Source of the DNA: an uncultured Fretibacterium sp.
GTDB lineage: Bacteria; Synergistota; Synergistia; Synergistales; Aminobacteriaceae
Length of the DNA stretch: 64,000 nt
Assembly (NCBI GenBank): GCA_937911045.1
Contig: CALEPX010000030.1
Location: forward strand, 8,774 to 72,773
Direction: 5' to 3'
Shown here: piece after piece, positions 35,130-44,908 of the stretch
Position numbering within the stretch: position 1 is the stretch's first letter
Layout of the letters: each line of letters opens with the position of its first letter
Position numbers and translations under genes: made by a program
Notes under the pieces: model-generated
What the model saw: the letters and a program-made list of their open reading frames with translations, nothing else
What the model was told of the DNA's origin: nothing
Database searches by the model: none

Positions 35130-35996
35130 ATGCGAAAGATTAATTTCACAAAGATGCACGGCTGCGGTAATGATTACGTCTACGTGAATTGTTTTGACGG
35201 CGGAAATCTGGCGAATGTTAGTCAAGCAGAATTATCGGAAATTGCTGTGAAAATTTCGGATCGGCATTTCGGGATTGGCTCTGACGGCATGATCTTGATT
35301 GAACCGGCGAAAAATCCTCAGGCTGATGCGTTCATGAACATGTTCAACTCGGACGGCTCACGCGGAAAAATGTGCGGAAACGGCATTCGTTGTGTTGCGA
35401 AATATATTTACGACCACGGAATTATCCCAAGTTCACGCAAAAATACGATTATCGAAACTCCGGCGGGATTGCGCAAAATCGCTCTCGAAATTCACGGCGG
35501 AAAAGTCACAGCTGCGAGTGTCTCAATGGGTGTCGCGAAAATTGACTCAGACTTGCCCGAGAAAATTTGCGTTGATAACATGAATCTGGAATTTGTCGGC
35601 GTAAATGTCGGCAATCCTCACGCGGTGTATTTTCTGGAGGATAACGCGATTCTGGGAAATTTGCGCGAACTTGATCTGTTGCGTTTGGGAAAATATTTCG
35701 AGAATCACGTGCGATTCCCTGAGCGAGTAAATTCTGAGTTTGTCGAGAAGCTCCCTGGTGAGAAAACAGAACTGAATTTCCGAGTTTGGGAACGTGGCAG
35801 CGGAGAAACTTTGGCGTGCGGAACTGGTGCGACGGCTGCTGCGTTTGCTGCGGTGAAGCTGGGAATTTTTCCGCGAAATCATGACGTGACGATTCACTTG
35901 CTTGGCGGAGATTTGCGTATAAATATTCTCGATGACGATGAGTGCGTGATGACTGGTGAAGCTGTTGAAGTTTTCGACGGGGAAATCATGCTCTGA
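35130..35996 (+). CDS. dapF: diaminopimelate epimerase
   Basis: Converts LL- to meso-DAP for lysine and peptidoglycan. 288 residues. Both catalytic Cys are present (MCGNGIRC and ACGTGATA), with HGCGND near the start, NSDGS, and the Asn residues of GNPH and ERVNSEF that hold the distal part of DAP. AGGAGGG at 35117-35123 selects ATG 35130 over the open frame back to 35046. Monocistronic. A second, altered copy is at 49593. Confidence 0.94.
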   Translation: MRKINFTKMHGCGNDYVYVNCFDGGNLANVSQAELSEIAVKISDRHFGIGSDGMILIEPAKNPQADAFMNMFNSDGSRGKMCGNGIRCVAKYIYDHGIIPSSRKNTIIETPAGLRKIALEIHGGKVTAASVSMGVAKIDSDLPEKICVDNMNLEFVGVNVGNPHAVYFLEDNAILGNLRELDLLRLGKYFENHVRFPERVNSEFVEKLPGEKTELNFRVWERGSGETLACGTGATAAAFAAVKLGIFPRNHDVTIHLLGGDLRINILDDDECVMTGEAVEVFDGEIML

Positions 35997-36021
35997 TTCC
36001 TGAAACTTGCACATATAACAC

Positions 36022-36211
36022 AAAAGAGCCTCAGATGAGACTCCTTATGTTTGAGGGGGGTAAAACGATCTTTTTCAATCTACTCTCGCAATTCCATGAG
36101 AGCGACAAGTGAACAAACCGAGGGATATTCCTCTATACAATCCACGTCCTAACTGCAGGTTTAAGACGATTATTTGCTATTTGTAACTTTCTGATTGATT
36201 TGTTCGTTACG
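36022..36211 (-). ncRNA. orphan structured small RNA, family not recognised
   Basis: About 190 bases, bounded by a near-consensus promoter and a terminator, with no ORF. On the minus strand the helices I can pair by eye are GAACAAA with a later TTTGTTC (closing stem), an inner CGTC..GACG hairpin, GAGG..CCTC, CTCTC..GAGAG, and the terminator GAGTCTC/GAGGCTC with TTTT. Size suits 6S RNA, but I do not see its conserved bubble, so I leave the family open. Transcription runs toward the end of dapF. Confidence 0.6.
36026..36043 (-). terminator. terminator of the orphan RNA
   Basis: On the minus strand GAGTCTC-ATCT-GAGGCTC (one T-G pair) followed by TTTTG. Confidence 0.7.
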
Positions 36212-36217
36212 TCAAAC

Positions 36218-36245
36218 ATTATAGATTAAAAATTCATATTGTCAA
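36218..36245 (-). promoter_or_regulatory. promoter of the orphan RNA
   Basis: On the minus strand TTGACA, 16 bases, TATAAT: both boxes are perfect consensus. Confidence 0.8.
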
Positions 36246-36421
36246 TACGTTCGGCAAATTTTTTTTCGCGCGGATTTTGCGAGGATTATATTATTCATAT
36301 TATGCGCTTAATCGGTAATATTCGCGTGTAAGTTTGAAGCGTCCGAATGTAAAATATGTGAATACTTGAGAGATTGCTCCGAATTTGTGGGGCAAATTTT
36401 TGTTAGGAGAGCATTTATAAA

Positions 36422-37840
36422 TTGTTGGATTGGTTTGTAGATTTTATTCATAACGGATCACCAGCCGCTGTTGGGATTATCACAATCGCGCTGATGTTGA
36501 TTTGCGGTTTTGCGCTCACGAGATTAACCAGACTTCTGAAACTTCCGAACGTTACGGCTTATATTATTACGGGGATTTTAATCGGACCGTATTGCCTGAA
36601 TCTTGTGCCGTCAGCTGTTACGGATAATACGGGATTTTTGCCGGATATTGCGTTAGCGTTCATCGCGTTCAGTACAGGACAATTCTTCAGGTTGAACGCG
36701 CTCAAGGGCAACGGAATGAAAGTGTTAATCATAACGGTTTTCGAAGCGTGTGTTGCGTCGGTGTTTGTTTTTATCGCGACGTATTACGTTCTGAGAATGG
36801 ATTTTGCGTTTTCGTGCGTGTTGGCGGCATTGGCTTCGGCGACTGCTCCGGCTTCGACGATGATGACGATCAGACAGACAGGTGCGAGAGGCGATTTCGT
36901 GAACACGTTGCTGCAGGTTGTGGCACTCGATGATGTCGTGGGATTACTCGCGTACAGCATTGCGATTTCGATAGCGTTGGCAAGTTCGATAACTGGTTCG
37001 GGATTTGATATTAAGAACGTAATTTTGCCGTTAATAATTAATCTTGCGAGCATAATTACGGGTGCGTTGCTTGGTGTTGTGATGAAATTTCTGATTCCGG
37101 AAAAGCGTTCGAAAGACAACAAGTTAATATTATCCGTCGCGATATTATTCGGGTTCTGCGGAATTTGCCAGCTTCTCGGAGTTTCACCGCTGCTTGGCTG
37201 CATGTTCATGTCAACGGTCTATATTAATATCACAGACGACGATAATTTGTTCAAGCAGCTAAACAGTTTCAGCCCGCCGATTCTGTTATTATTCTTCGTG
37301 AGATCGGGCGTGTGTTTTGATCTCGGAGCGTTGACTGGTTCTCATGCTTCATCAGGTTCAGTCTCGTTATTGACGCTCGGTGTCGTGTATTTTTTGATTC
37401 GCATTTTGGGAAAATATGCCGGAGCATTTCTTGGCTGCTTCATAACGCATAAAGACAAACTCGTGCGTAATTATCTCGGACTTGCTCTGATCCCTCAGGC
37501 TGGTGTAGCAATAGGACTTGCTGAACTCGGTGCGCGAACTCTTGGGGGCGAAACTGGCAGCGCGCTTCGAACGGTCATACTTGCGTCGAGTGTTCTGTAC
37601 GAGTTAATCGGACCTGCTAGTGCGAAAATATCACTGTCACTCTCACATTCCTACGATAACACAGCAACTGATGAACCGGTGATAAGTCCTCAGGATGAAG
37701 AAAAACACATGGTGAACTTGTTAATCGAACGCATTCGAGAAATCCAGAGCGAAATTCCTCAGCACGAATTACAGCCAGCGTTCTATGATTCTCAGGCGAC
37801 ACAGCCAATGCAGAAACATTTCCCTCATTCACCAAGATAG
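36422..37840 (+). CDS. cation:proton antiporter, CPA2 family
   Basis: 472-residue membrane protein with about 12-13 helices, Na+/H+-exchanger type (PF00999). Seen: the ITGILIGPYCL segment, LASATAPASTMMTIRQTGARG, ALDDVVGLLAYSIA (the paired-Asp region reads DD), and LIPQAGVAIGLAELG. The last 75 residues are cytoplasmic without a TrkA domain. The ion is not fixed by the sequence. TTG 36422 (or TTG 36425) follows AGGAGAG. It converges on copA. Confidence 0.85.
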   Translation: MLDWFVDFIHNGSPAAVGIITIALMLICGFALTRLTRLLKLPNVTAYIITGILIGPYCLNLVPSAVTDNTGFLPDIALAFIAFSTGQFFRLNALKGNGMKVLIITVFEACVASVFVFIATYYVLRMDFAFSCVLAALASATAPASTMMTIRQTGARGDFVNTLLQVVALDDVVGLLAYSIAISIALASSITGSGFDIKNVILPLIINLASIITGALLGVVMKFLIPEKRSKDNKLILSVAILFGFCGICQLLGVSPLLGCMFMSTVYINITDDDNLFKQLNSFSPPILLLFFVRSGVCFDLGALTGSHASSGSVSLLTLGVVYFLIRILGKYAGAFLGCFITHKDKLVRNYLGLALIPQAGVAIGLAELGARTLGGETGSALRTVILASSVLYELIGPASAKISLSLSHSYDNTATDEPVISPQDEEKHMVNLLIERIREIQSEIPQHELQPAFYDSQATQPMQKHFPHSPR

Positions 37841-37849
37841 AAATAATCA

Positions 37850-37892
37850 AACGGTGCAGGATTGTGCGAGAATCTTACACCGTTATATTTTT
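37850..37892. terminator. bidirectional terminator
   Basis: AACGGTG / CACCGTT outer stem with an inner GATT/AATC pairing, then TATATTTTT; lies between the antiporter and copA. Confidence 0.75.
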
Positions 37893-37897
37893 GCGCG

Positions 37898-40132
37898 TTA
37901 CTTGAGTTTGCCCGATAACAGATTCAGTCTTAACGCATTAGTCACAACACAGAAACTCGACAAACTCATCGCAGCAGCCCCAAACATCGGATCAAGTTTC
38001 AATCCCCAAAGACCAGCAGCTAACGGAATGCCGATAACGTTGTAGATAAACGCCCAGAATAAATTCTCGTGAATGTTTCGCAAAGTTGCACGACTGAGTT
38101 TGATTGCAGCAGCAGCATCTGTCAAATTGCTCTTCATTAGGACTACATCAGCAGCATCAAGAGCTACGTCAGTTCCAGCACCGATTGCAATTCCAGTATC
38201 AGCGCGTGTGAGTGCAGGTGCGTCGTTAATTCCGTCGCCGATCATCGCAACTCTGAATTTGCCGTTATCCTGAAGATTCTTGATAACCTGTTCTTTCCCG
38301 TCAGGTAAAACTCCCGCGATAATTTCGTTCACACCGGCTTCGTCCGCGATTGCCTGAGCTGTGCGTTCATTGTCTCCGGTCAACATTACGACTTTGATAT
38401 TCATGTCCTGCATTTTCCTGATAGCGTTCGCACTGTCGGGTTTGATTACGTCCGCGACAGCTATGATCCCGAGCAATTTGTGATCGCGTGCGAATAATAA
38501 CGGGGTCTTGCCTTCAGACGCAAGTTTCTCGGAAATATTCTTGGCTTCGTCATCGAGAGTTATTTCGCTGTTGATGAATTTCACGCTGCCTCCGAGCAAA
38601 ATTTTCTCACCGTCAACAATCGCGCTAAGTCCGTTACCCGGCAATGCTCTGAAATCTGCAACATGTTCGGATGTCAAGTTCTCGTATTTCGCGGCAAATT
38701 CAGTTATTGCTTTTGCTAATGGGTGTTCGCTCATTTTCTCAAGTGAGTACGCGTTCGAGATTAATTCAAGTTCAGAAATTCCGCTCGATGGAATCAAATC
38801 CGTAACTTTGGGTTCGCCGCTTGTGATTGTTCCGGTTTTGTCGAGAGCTGCAATCTGAATTTTCCCGGCATTTTCGAGTGACGCAGCAGTCTTGAATAAT
38901 ATTCCGTTTTTAGCACCGACTCCGTTGCCGACCATTATCGCGACAGGTGTAGCAAGTCCAAGCGCACACGGACAACTGATAACCAGAACCGCAATTCCGT
39001 ATGATAAAGCTTCACCGAAATTTTTCCCGAGTAATAGCCAAGCTATAATCGTGATAATCGCAATCGCAATGACACTTGGCACGAAAATTCCGCAGACTTT
39101 ATCCGCAACTTTTGAGACCGGAGCTTTCGTCGCAGCAGCATCACTCACCATTTTGATAATCTGTGACAAAGTCGTGTCCTGACCAACTCGTGTAGCCTCA
39201 CACTTGATGAAGCCAGCTTGATTTATCGTCGCAGCAGAAACTTGATCGCCCGGTATTTTGTCAACAGGAATGCTTTCGCCAGTCAGAGCCGATTCGTTCA
39301 CCGCGCTTGAGCCTTCGAGAATCACGCCGTCAACAGGAATATTTTCGCCGGGTTTCACGATGAATGTATCGCCACGTTTAACTTGATCTATCGGGACTGT
39401 AATTTCGCGATTGTTCCTGAGAATTACAGCGGTTTTCGGAGCAAGTTTCATGAGAGATTTCAGCGCGTCAGTTGTGCGACCTTTTGAACGGGCTTCGAGC
39501 ATTTTACCGACAGTTATGAGTGTGAGAATCATTCCTGCACTCTCGAAATAGAAATCCGGCATGTAAGAATTATTTCCTGCAATCGTGAACAGCAGGTAAA
39601 CGCTCCACGCGAACGACGCAAACGATCCCATCGCAACAAGTGTATCCATGTTCGGCGCGAGATGCAACAACGAACTGAAGCCGCTCGTGAAAAATTTCTG
39701 GTTAATAATCATGATTATCGCCGCGAGAATCATTTGTGCGAGACCGACAGCTGCGTGATTTCCCGCGAAAAATTTCGGCAGCGGAAGATTCAACATGTGT
39801 CCCATCGAGAAATACATCAGGATTATCAGGAACGCAATCGACGCGATAAGACGTTTTTTCAGGACGGGCGTTTCGTGGTCGGCGAGAATTTCGGATTCGG
39901 ATTCAGATTTCGATTCCGGTTTTGGATCTTCGGTTTTGAGTTTCGCACCGTAACCAGCTTTTTCGACGGCAGCGATTATGCTTTGAGAATCTGCGTTGCC
40001 CTCGACGGTCATGGAATTTGTCAGCAAACTTACAGCACATGATTCAACACCCGCAAGTTTTTTCACGACACGTTCAACTCTGGCACTGCACGCAGCACAA
40101 CTCATTCCGGTAATTACGTATTGTTCTGACAT
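37898..40132 (-). CDS. copA: copper-exporting P-type ATPase
   Basis: 744 residues. One N-terminal heavy-metal domain with GMSCAACSA, eight predicted membrane helices, CPCALGLATP (copper CPC motif), phosphorylation loop DKTGTIT, SEHPLA and GDGINDAPAL. The linker after the metal domain has a Lys/Ser/Glu repeat (PESKSESESE) from GGATTC-like hexamers. No CsoR or CopZ gene is adjacent. Its start is 64 bases from the divergent 40221 gene's leader. Confidence 0.95.
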   Translation of the reverse strand: MSEQYVITGMSCAACSARVERVVKKLAGVESCAVSLLTNSMTVEGNADSQSIIAAVEKAGYGAKLKTEDPKPESKSESESEILADHETPVLKKRLIASIAFLIILMYFSMGHMLNLPLPKFFAGNHAAVGLAQMILAAIIMIINQKFFTSGFSSLLHLAPNMDTLVAMGSFASFAWSVYLLFTIAGNNSYMPDFYFESAGMILTLITVGKMLEARSKGRTTDALKSLMKLAPKTAVILRNNREITVPIDQVKRGDTFIVKPGENIPVDGVILEGSSAVNESALTGESIPVDKIPGDQVSAATINQAGFIKCEATRVGQDTTLSQIIKMVSDAAATKAPVSKVADKVCGIFVPSVIAIAIITIIAWLLLGKNFGEALSYGIAVLVISCPCALGLATPVAIMVGNGVGAKNGILFKTAASLENAGKIQIAALDKTGTITSGEPKVTDLIPSSGISELELISNAYSLEKMSEHPLAKAITEFAAKYENLTSEHVADFRALPGNGLSAIVDGEKILLGGSVKFINSEITLDDEAKNISEKLASEGKTPLLFARDHKLLGIIAVADVIKPDSANAIRKMQDMNIKVVMLTGDNERTAQAIADEAGVNEIIAGVLPDGKEQVIKNLQDNGKFRVAMIGDGINDAPALTRADTGIAIGAGTDVALDAADVVLMKSNLTDAAAAIKLSRATLRNIHENLFWAFIYNVIGIPLAAGLWGLKLDPMFGAAAMSLSSFCVVTNALRLNLLSGKLK

Positions 40133-40220
40133 TAGAATAATAACAGCTCCTTTTGAAGATATGATTCACACAAGATTGTACTATAATTGCAGTATTATGA
40201 ATACGGGAGGATTTTTGAAA

Positions 40221-42155
40221 ATGCGAAATTTGCGAGTAATATTAATCGTGTTGAGCATGTTTGTGAATGTTTCGGGAGTTGACGCAGCAGCCTTGCAGCC
40301 ACCAAGAGCCAATCTCGACGAATCCGAAGTCTATTTCACGAACGCATATTTATATTTCATGAGCCGCAATTACTGGAGCACTCAGAATAATCTTGATCGC
40401 GCACTGGGTGTGAATACTTACTTGGTCGATTATTATCTGCTGAATGGTCTCACGCTTGATCGAATCGGTGACGGTGTTGGGGCGTTGGCATCGTTGAATC
40501 GTTATCTCGAAGTCCGCCCGTTAGATCCGTCAGTGCCAAGAATCACGAAGAATCTCTCGGAACAGAACGCAATTCTTAGCACAATTCCCGGTACAGCTCC
40601 AGTGCCAGCAGGTTGGAAATTTTCGCGCACGGATATTATGACTGAATGGAACACCGGCTTCACTCGTCCGTTGAGCATAAAAGGCATGGGCAAAATCAAA
40701 TCACTCGGTCAAGCAGTCTGCATTTCGGATACGTACGGAGATCGAGTTTACGTCAAGCCGGCTAATAACACAAACGCGGTTCAGGTTTTCGGATCGAGAC
40801 CCGGAGTTTTCAGGGAAATTGCGGTAACAAGACCTGTCGTTACATTTCCGATGGGCGATGGAACGTTCATGATTGTGAATGCTAACGGTGAGATTTTCAC
40901 GTTTGCGAATCTGAATGAACATGCCGGAATAATTTCGCCGGATTTTGTCGGGCAGCTAAGCTCTCAGAATATCTCTGACGCGGAAATAATTTCTGAGAAT
41001 GAAATTGCGATTGCTGATCCGGTTGAACGAACTGTCGGATTTTACAACGCAGCGACTTTGGACGTGATGGCGTTCTGGTTTCCGCCGGAATTTACGGGAG
41101 ATTTGCTTTTCGAGCCTGTAGCGATTGAATCATTTGCGGACTGGCTGGCGATTGCTGATCGTGGAAATTCGCGGATATATATCCTGAATATAATGTCGCG
41201 TGAATATTTCGTGATAAATAACGTTCCATTGCCGCGTGATATATTATGGTCTCCGCTGGGAGAATTGTTCGTCTTAAGTGAAGAGGGCAGCATTTATAAT
41301 TACATAATCGATTTTGGCACGAGATCATACGCGAATCGCCATAACGGTGCGATGTATTCCGGTCTCGAAAATATCTGGGCGTTGTTCAGGTCTCCGAACG
41401 GGGATTTAATGTGTCTGGAAACTGGCGCGTCGAAAATCTACAAGTCAATCATGACCCCACCGCGCGAGGGTGAACAGGCGTTCTTGGGAATTTTCAGCCC
41501 GACGTTGACAATGCAGACAGAAAATCGCGAGAGCTTTATCATCAGCGCAACATTCATGACACCGTTCACGAGTTATCTGCACAGTTCGAGATTAATCGCT
41601 CAATCTGCGTGGAATAACCGGACTATGCGAGCCTATGCGCTATGGTCACGCAGAGCGAATTTCGACGGAATGCTTATTCACAGACCGTTGCCTACGGGAC
41701 AGGTTTTGCCGCTGAATTTGCGTCCTGCTCAGGTGAATCGTGGCAATGATGTTCGGGAAGCACTGCTGTCATTCTGGGTTCTGCATAAAGACAGGCTCAC
41801 AAATATAGTCGTAGATTCGTCGATTTCGTTCACGATTGATGACTTGATTACGCTGATGAGATTTTGTCTGTTGAACGGACTTGAGCTTGATGTTTGGGCG
41901 AGAGAAGTTGTGTCGCCGGGATTGATTCGCGCGTCGGCATTCACTGGCGGAAAAGTGATTTACTCGCTGAAGAATGCACTCGAACTCACAGCACCGGATT
42001 CTCGATTGCAGATTCAGATTCCGCTGCCCGAAGAATTATCGTCGTCAGGTTATCCGGGACGCTCTATGTTAGCCGTGTATCTTGACGCAGGATTGATTCA
42101 GTCGAGAGCTTGGATGCCGCTGTGGCCGGATTTATTCACGCCGCCTTCGAGATGA
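40221..42155 (+). CDS. exported TPR and beta-propeller-like protein
   Basis: 644 residues. Signal peptide 1-23 (ends GVDA), then two TPR-like helical units (FTNAYLYFMSRNYWSTQNNLDRAL, LLNGLTLDRIGDGVGALASLNRYLEVRP), then NHL/propeller-type blades (DWLAIADRGNSRIYILN, GDLMCLETGASKIYKS) and a last alpha/beta domain of unknown type. Probably a periplasmic or surface scaffold. GGGAGG at 40205-40210 selects ATG 40221; the open frame upstream runs into copA. A TATAAT lies at 40182. Confidence 0.7.
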   Translation: MRNLRVILIVLSMFVNVSGVDAAALQPPRANLDESEVYFTNAYLYFMSRNYWSTQNNLDRALGVNTYLVDYYLLNGLTLDRIGDGVGALASLNRYLEVRPLDPSVPRITKNLSEQNAILSTIPGTAPVPAGWKFSRTDIMTEWNTGFTRPLSIKGMGKIKSLGQAVCISDTYGDRVYVKPANNTNAVQVFGSRPGVFREIAVTRPVVTFPMGDGTFMIVNANGEIFTFANLNEHAGIISPDFVGQLSSQNISDAEIISENEIAIADPVERTVGFYNAATLDVMAFWFPPEFTGDLLFEPVAIESFADWLAIADRGNSRIYILNIMSREYFVINNVPLPRDILWSPLGELFVLSEEGSIYNYIIDFGTRSYANRHNGAMYSGLENIWALFRSPNGDLMCLETGASKIYKSIMTPPREGEQAFLGIFSPTLTMQTENRESFIISATFMTPFTSYLHSSRLIAQSAWNNRTMRAYALWSRRANFDGMLIHRPLPTGQVLPLNLRPAQVNRGNDVREALLSFWVLHKDRLTNIVVDSSISFTIDDLITLMRFCLLNGLELDVWAREVVSPGLIRASAFTGGKVIYSLKNALELTAPDSRLQIQIPLPEELSSSGYPGRSMLAVYLDAGLIQSRAWMPLWPDLFTPPSR

Positions 42156-42193
42156 TAAATGATAGATGATAATATTATTCTGAGGTGATAGCT

Positions 42194-42901
42194 ATGGATT
42201 TTCTAAGTCAGATTCCTGCTGGAGGAACGGTATTTAACTCGCTGGCTGTATTTTTCGGCGGAACGATTGGCTTATTAGTCGGGAGATTTATTCCGGAGAG
42301 ATTGCACAAAGCGATATTTGATTGCTTGGGATTATTTACGTTTTACGTCGGGATTAACATGACGCTGCAAATGAAACATTCGATTGCTGTGTTGCTGAGT
42401 TTGGTAATCGGAACGGTAATCGGGGATTTGTGCTTACTCGATTATAAGCTGAATAATCTAGGCGACGTTTTGAAAGAGAAAATGCACTCGTCAAATTCGA
42501 AATTCACGCAGGGATTTGTGACGGCGACGTTGTTATTCTGCGTGGGGTCGATGGCGATAATCGGCGCATTTGAGGACGGTTTGCGTCATAACGCTTCGAT
42601 TCTGGTTACGAAAGGTCTTATGGACGGGATCTCGTCGATATTATTCGCAGGCTCGTTCGGAATTGGAGTAATATTCTCGATTATTCCGATGTTTATATAT
42701 CAGGCGAGTTTGACGTTCTTGGCTGTATGGGCTGCACCGTTTATAACTCAGGATATGTACGCGGATATTTCTGGACTTGGCGGCTTGATGATAGTCGGGA
42801 TTTCGCTGAATCTCCTGAAAGTTACGGATTTGAAACTGTGCGACATGCTGCCGTCGTTGATATTAATCGTGCCGTTATCGATGTTATTTGCGCTAATTTG
42901 A
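42194..42901 (+). CDS. DUF554 family membrane protein
   Basis: 235 residues, about seven membrane helices. Typical DUF554 stretches: GTVFNSLAVFFGGTIGLLVG, TLLFCVGSMAIIGAFEDGL and KGLMDGISSILFAGSFGIGV. Proposed transporter, substrate unknown. GAGGTG lies 5 bases before ATG 42194. thrC starts 44 bases later. Confidence 0.85.
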   Translation: MDFLSQIPAGGTVFNSLAVFFGGTIGLLVGRFIPERLHKAIFDCLGLFTFYVGINMTLQMKHSIAVLLSLVIGTVIGDLCLLDYKLNNLGDVLKEKMHSSNSKFTQGFVTATLLFCVGSMAIIGAFEDGLRHNASILVTKGLMDGISSILFAGSFGIGVIFSIIPMFIYQASLTFLAVWAAPFITQDMYADISGLGGLMIVGISLNLLKVTDLKLCDMLPSLILIVPLSMLFALI

Positions 42902-42945
42902 TATAATTCTTGCGAAAATTTTTTGCGAAGGGAAATGTGAATACT

Positions 42946-43989
42946 ATGGGAGTTTTGAAAAAGTACGGGGATTTGCTGCCATTAACTGATAGAACGCCGA
43001 ACGTGAATCTTGAAGAGGGCTCTACGCCGTTGATATATTTGCCGCGAATCAGTGACAAACTCGGCATAAAATTATACGGGAAATTCGAGGGCTGCAATCC
43101 GTCTGGTTCGTTCAAAGATCGCGGAATGGTTCTGGCTGTAGCGAAAGCTCTCGAAGATGGCAAACGTGCGCTGATCTGTGCCTCGACTGGGAACACGTCT
43201 GCGTCTGCTGCTGCGTATGCTGCGTATGCTGGGATACCGTGTTTTGTTCTGCTGCCGGCTGGGAAAGTTGCTCTGGGGAAATTGGCTCAGGCTTTGATGT
43301 ACGGTGCGAAAGTTATCGCCGTGAATGGGAATTTTGACAGGGCTTTGGAACTTGCGCGTGAAGGTGCTGAGAAAACCGGTTGCGCAATGGTAAATTCTGT
43401 GAATCCGTTCAGGTTAATCGGACAGCGTTCGGGAGCTTGGGAGATTTGCGATGTGTTGGGGAAAGCTCCGGACTGGCACGCGATTCCGGTCGGGAATGCA
43501 GGGAATATCAGCGCGTATTGGGCAGGTTATAACGAGTATTTCAAGCTCGGGAAGATCAAGACTTTGCCTAGAATGATGGGTTTCCAAGCTGAAGGTGCAG
43601 CCCCGTTAGTAACGAATCAGCCATGCCCGAATCCTGAGACAGTCGCGACGGCGATTCGAATCGGCAATCCTGTCAGCGCACATTTAGCACGAGCAGCAGT
43701 TCAGGAATCAAACGGCGAATTTAACTCAGTGACGGACGAACAGATTCTGTCGGCTCAGAGATTGCTTGCGTCAGAAGGCGGAGTTTTTGCGGAACCGGCA
43801 TCATGCGCACCGTTGGCAGGTATCTTGAAATTGCGCGATTTGGGCAAATTACCTGATGGAATCACTGTCACGATGATTTTGACCGGAAACGGCTTGAAAG
43901 ATCCGGATACAGCGATGTCACAAGTCGGCAAACCTATCGAGATTAACGATACGCTCGAAGATTTGATGCGAGTTCTCGAAAGCAAGTAA
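42946..43989 (+). CDS. thrC: threonine synthase
   Basis: PLP enzyme that makes threonine from O-phosphohomoserine. 347 residues, short class-II type. SGSFKDRGM near residue 50 has the Schiff-base Lys; STGNTSASAAAYAAYAG binds the PLP phosphate. ATG 42946 is chosen because AAGGGA is 12 bases ahead and the family starts there. One base separates it from thrB. Confidence 0.92.
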   Translation: MGVLKKYGDLLPLTDRTPNVNLEEGSTPLIYLPRISDKLGIKLYGKFEGCNPSGSFKDRGMVLAVAKALEDGKRALICASTGNTSASAAAYAAYAGIPCFVLLPAGKVALGKLAQALMYGAKVIAVNGNFDRALELAREGAEKTGCAMVNSVNPFRLIGQRSGAWEICDVLGKAPDWHAIPVGNAGNISAYWAGYNEYFKLGKIKTLPRMMGFQAEGAAPLVTNQPCPNPETVATAIRIGNPVSAHLARAAVQESNGEFNSVTDEQILSAQRLLASEGGVFAEPASCAPLAGILKLRDLGKLPDGITVTMILTGNGLKDPDTAMSQVGKPIEINDTLEDLMRVLESK

Positions 43990-43990
43990 C

Positions 43991-44908
43991 ATGCGAATAG
44001 TATTAAAAGTTCCGGCAACTACGGCGAATTTAGGCTCAGGATTTGACACTCTCGGAATGGCTCTGAGCCTGTATAATATTTTCACGGTGAAAGAGATTTT
44101 TGACGAAGCGAAATTCTCGTGTGAAGTTATCGGAGAAGGCATGGACGAATTGCGCGATTCTGACTCGAACATGATCGTGAAAAGCTATAAACGTGCGTGT
44201 GAAGAATGGCGTGTTAAACCCAAGGGATTTGCTCTTGAGAGTTGCAATGCTGTGCCGTTAAATCGCGGTCTGGGCAGCTCATCGACGGCTGTAGTTGCAG
44301 GAGTTGTGTTAGCGAATCTGATTTGTGAGCTGAATAAGCCTGAAGCCGAATTACTGCGAGTTATGACGCTAATCGAAGGTCACCCGGATAATGTTGTGCC
44401 GTGTTTCATCGGAGGCATGACGGTATCGTGTTGGGACGGTGAGAATCTGCGTTATGTCAGATTGCCAGCGTTGCCGGAAAACTTGAACGTTATAGCAGCA
44501 GTGCCGGATTTTCAGGTTCACACGGAAGATGCGCGGAAAATTTTGCCTGAAAGCGTTCCGTTTAGAGATGCAGTTTTCAACGTAAGTCACGCGAGTATAT
44601 TATGTGCAGCCTGGGCGATGGGACGTTGGGATTTGTTGCGCGTCGGAATGGAGGACAGATTACACCAGCCTCACAGAGCGAAATTATTCCCGGGTGAAAC
44701 TGGCGAGAAATTCCTGAGAGAGATTGCAGCTCACCCGGATTGTGTAGCTACAGCAATCAGCGGTTCAGGTCCTACGATGATTGCAATCGTCCACGGGAAA
44801 GCCGGCAAGTTAGCAAGTGCGATGTGCAAAATATTCACTGAAGGTAACGCAGCGTCACATTTCTTCGTGCTGAATTGTGCGCCAATGGGAACGGTGATTG
44901 ATATATGA
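43991..44908 (+). CDS. thrB: homoserine kinase
   Basis: GHMP kinase, 305 residues, that makes O-phosphohomoserine for thrC. PATTANLGSGFDTLG near the start, the ATP loop PLNRGLGSSSTAVVAG near residue 92, and the C-terminal ISGSGPTMIA. Overlaps the next gene by 4 bases. With thrC it forms the last two steps of threonine synthesis. Confidence 0.94.
   Translation: MRIVLKVPATTANLGSGFDTLGMALSLYNIFTVKEIFDEAKFSCEVIGEGMDELRDSDSNMIVKSYKRACEEWRVKPKGFALESCNAVPLNRGLGSSSTAVVAGVVLANLICELNKPEAELLRVMTLIEGHPDNVVPCFIGGMTVSCWDGENLRYVRLPALPENLNVIAAVPDFQVHTEDARKILPESVPFRDAVFNVSHASILCAAWAMGRWDLLRVGMEDRLHQPHRAKLFPGETGEKFLREIAAHPDCVATAISGSGPTMIAIVHGKAGKLASAMCKIFTEGNAASHFFVLNCAPMGTVIDI

Larger units (their letters stand above)
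35997..36421. other. 424-base intergenic region holding a minus-strand RNA unit
   Basis: No protein-coding signal. The left half encodes the orphan RNA described separately; the right part, about 36246-36403, is AT-rich and carries the leader of the antiporter gene, with AGGAGAG at 36404-36410. Confidence 0.7.

Noticed and set aside
36246..36421. Riboswitch before the antiporter (for example c-di-AMP type)
   Set aside because: I could not find the conserved core or paired arms; only AT-rich leader is visible.
39996..40220. Upstream extension of the TPR/propeller gene
   Set aside because: It overlaps copA on the other strand and lacks a ribosome site; a signal peptide begins at ATG 40221.
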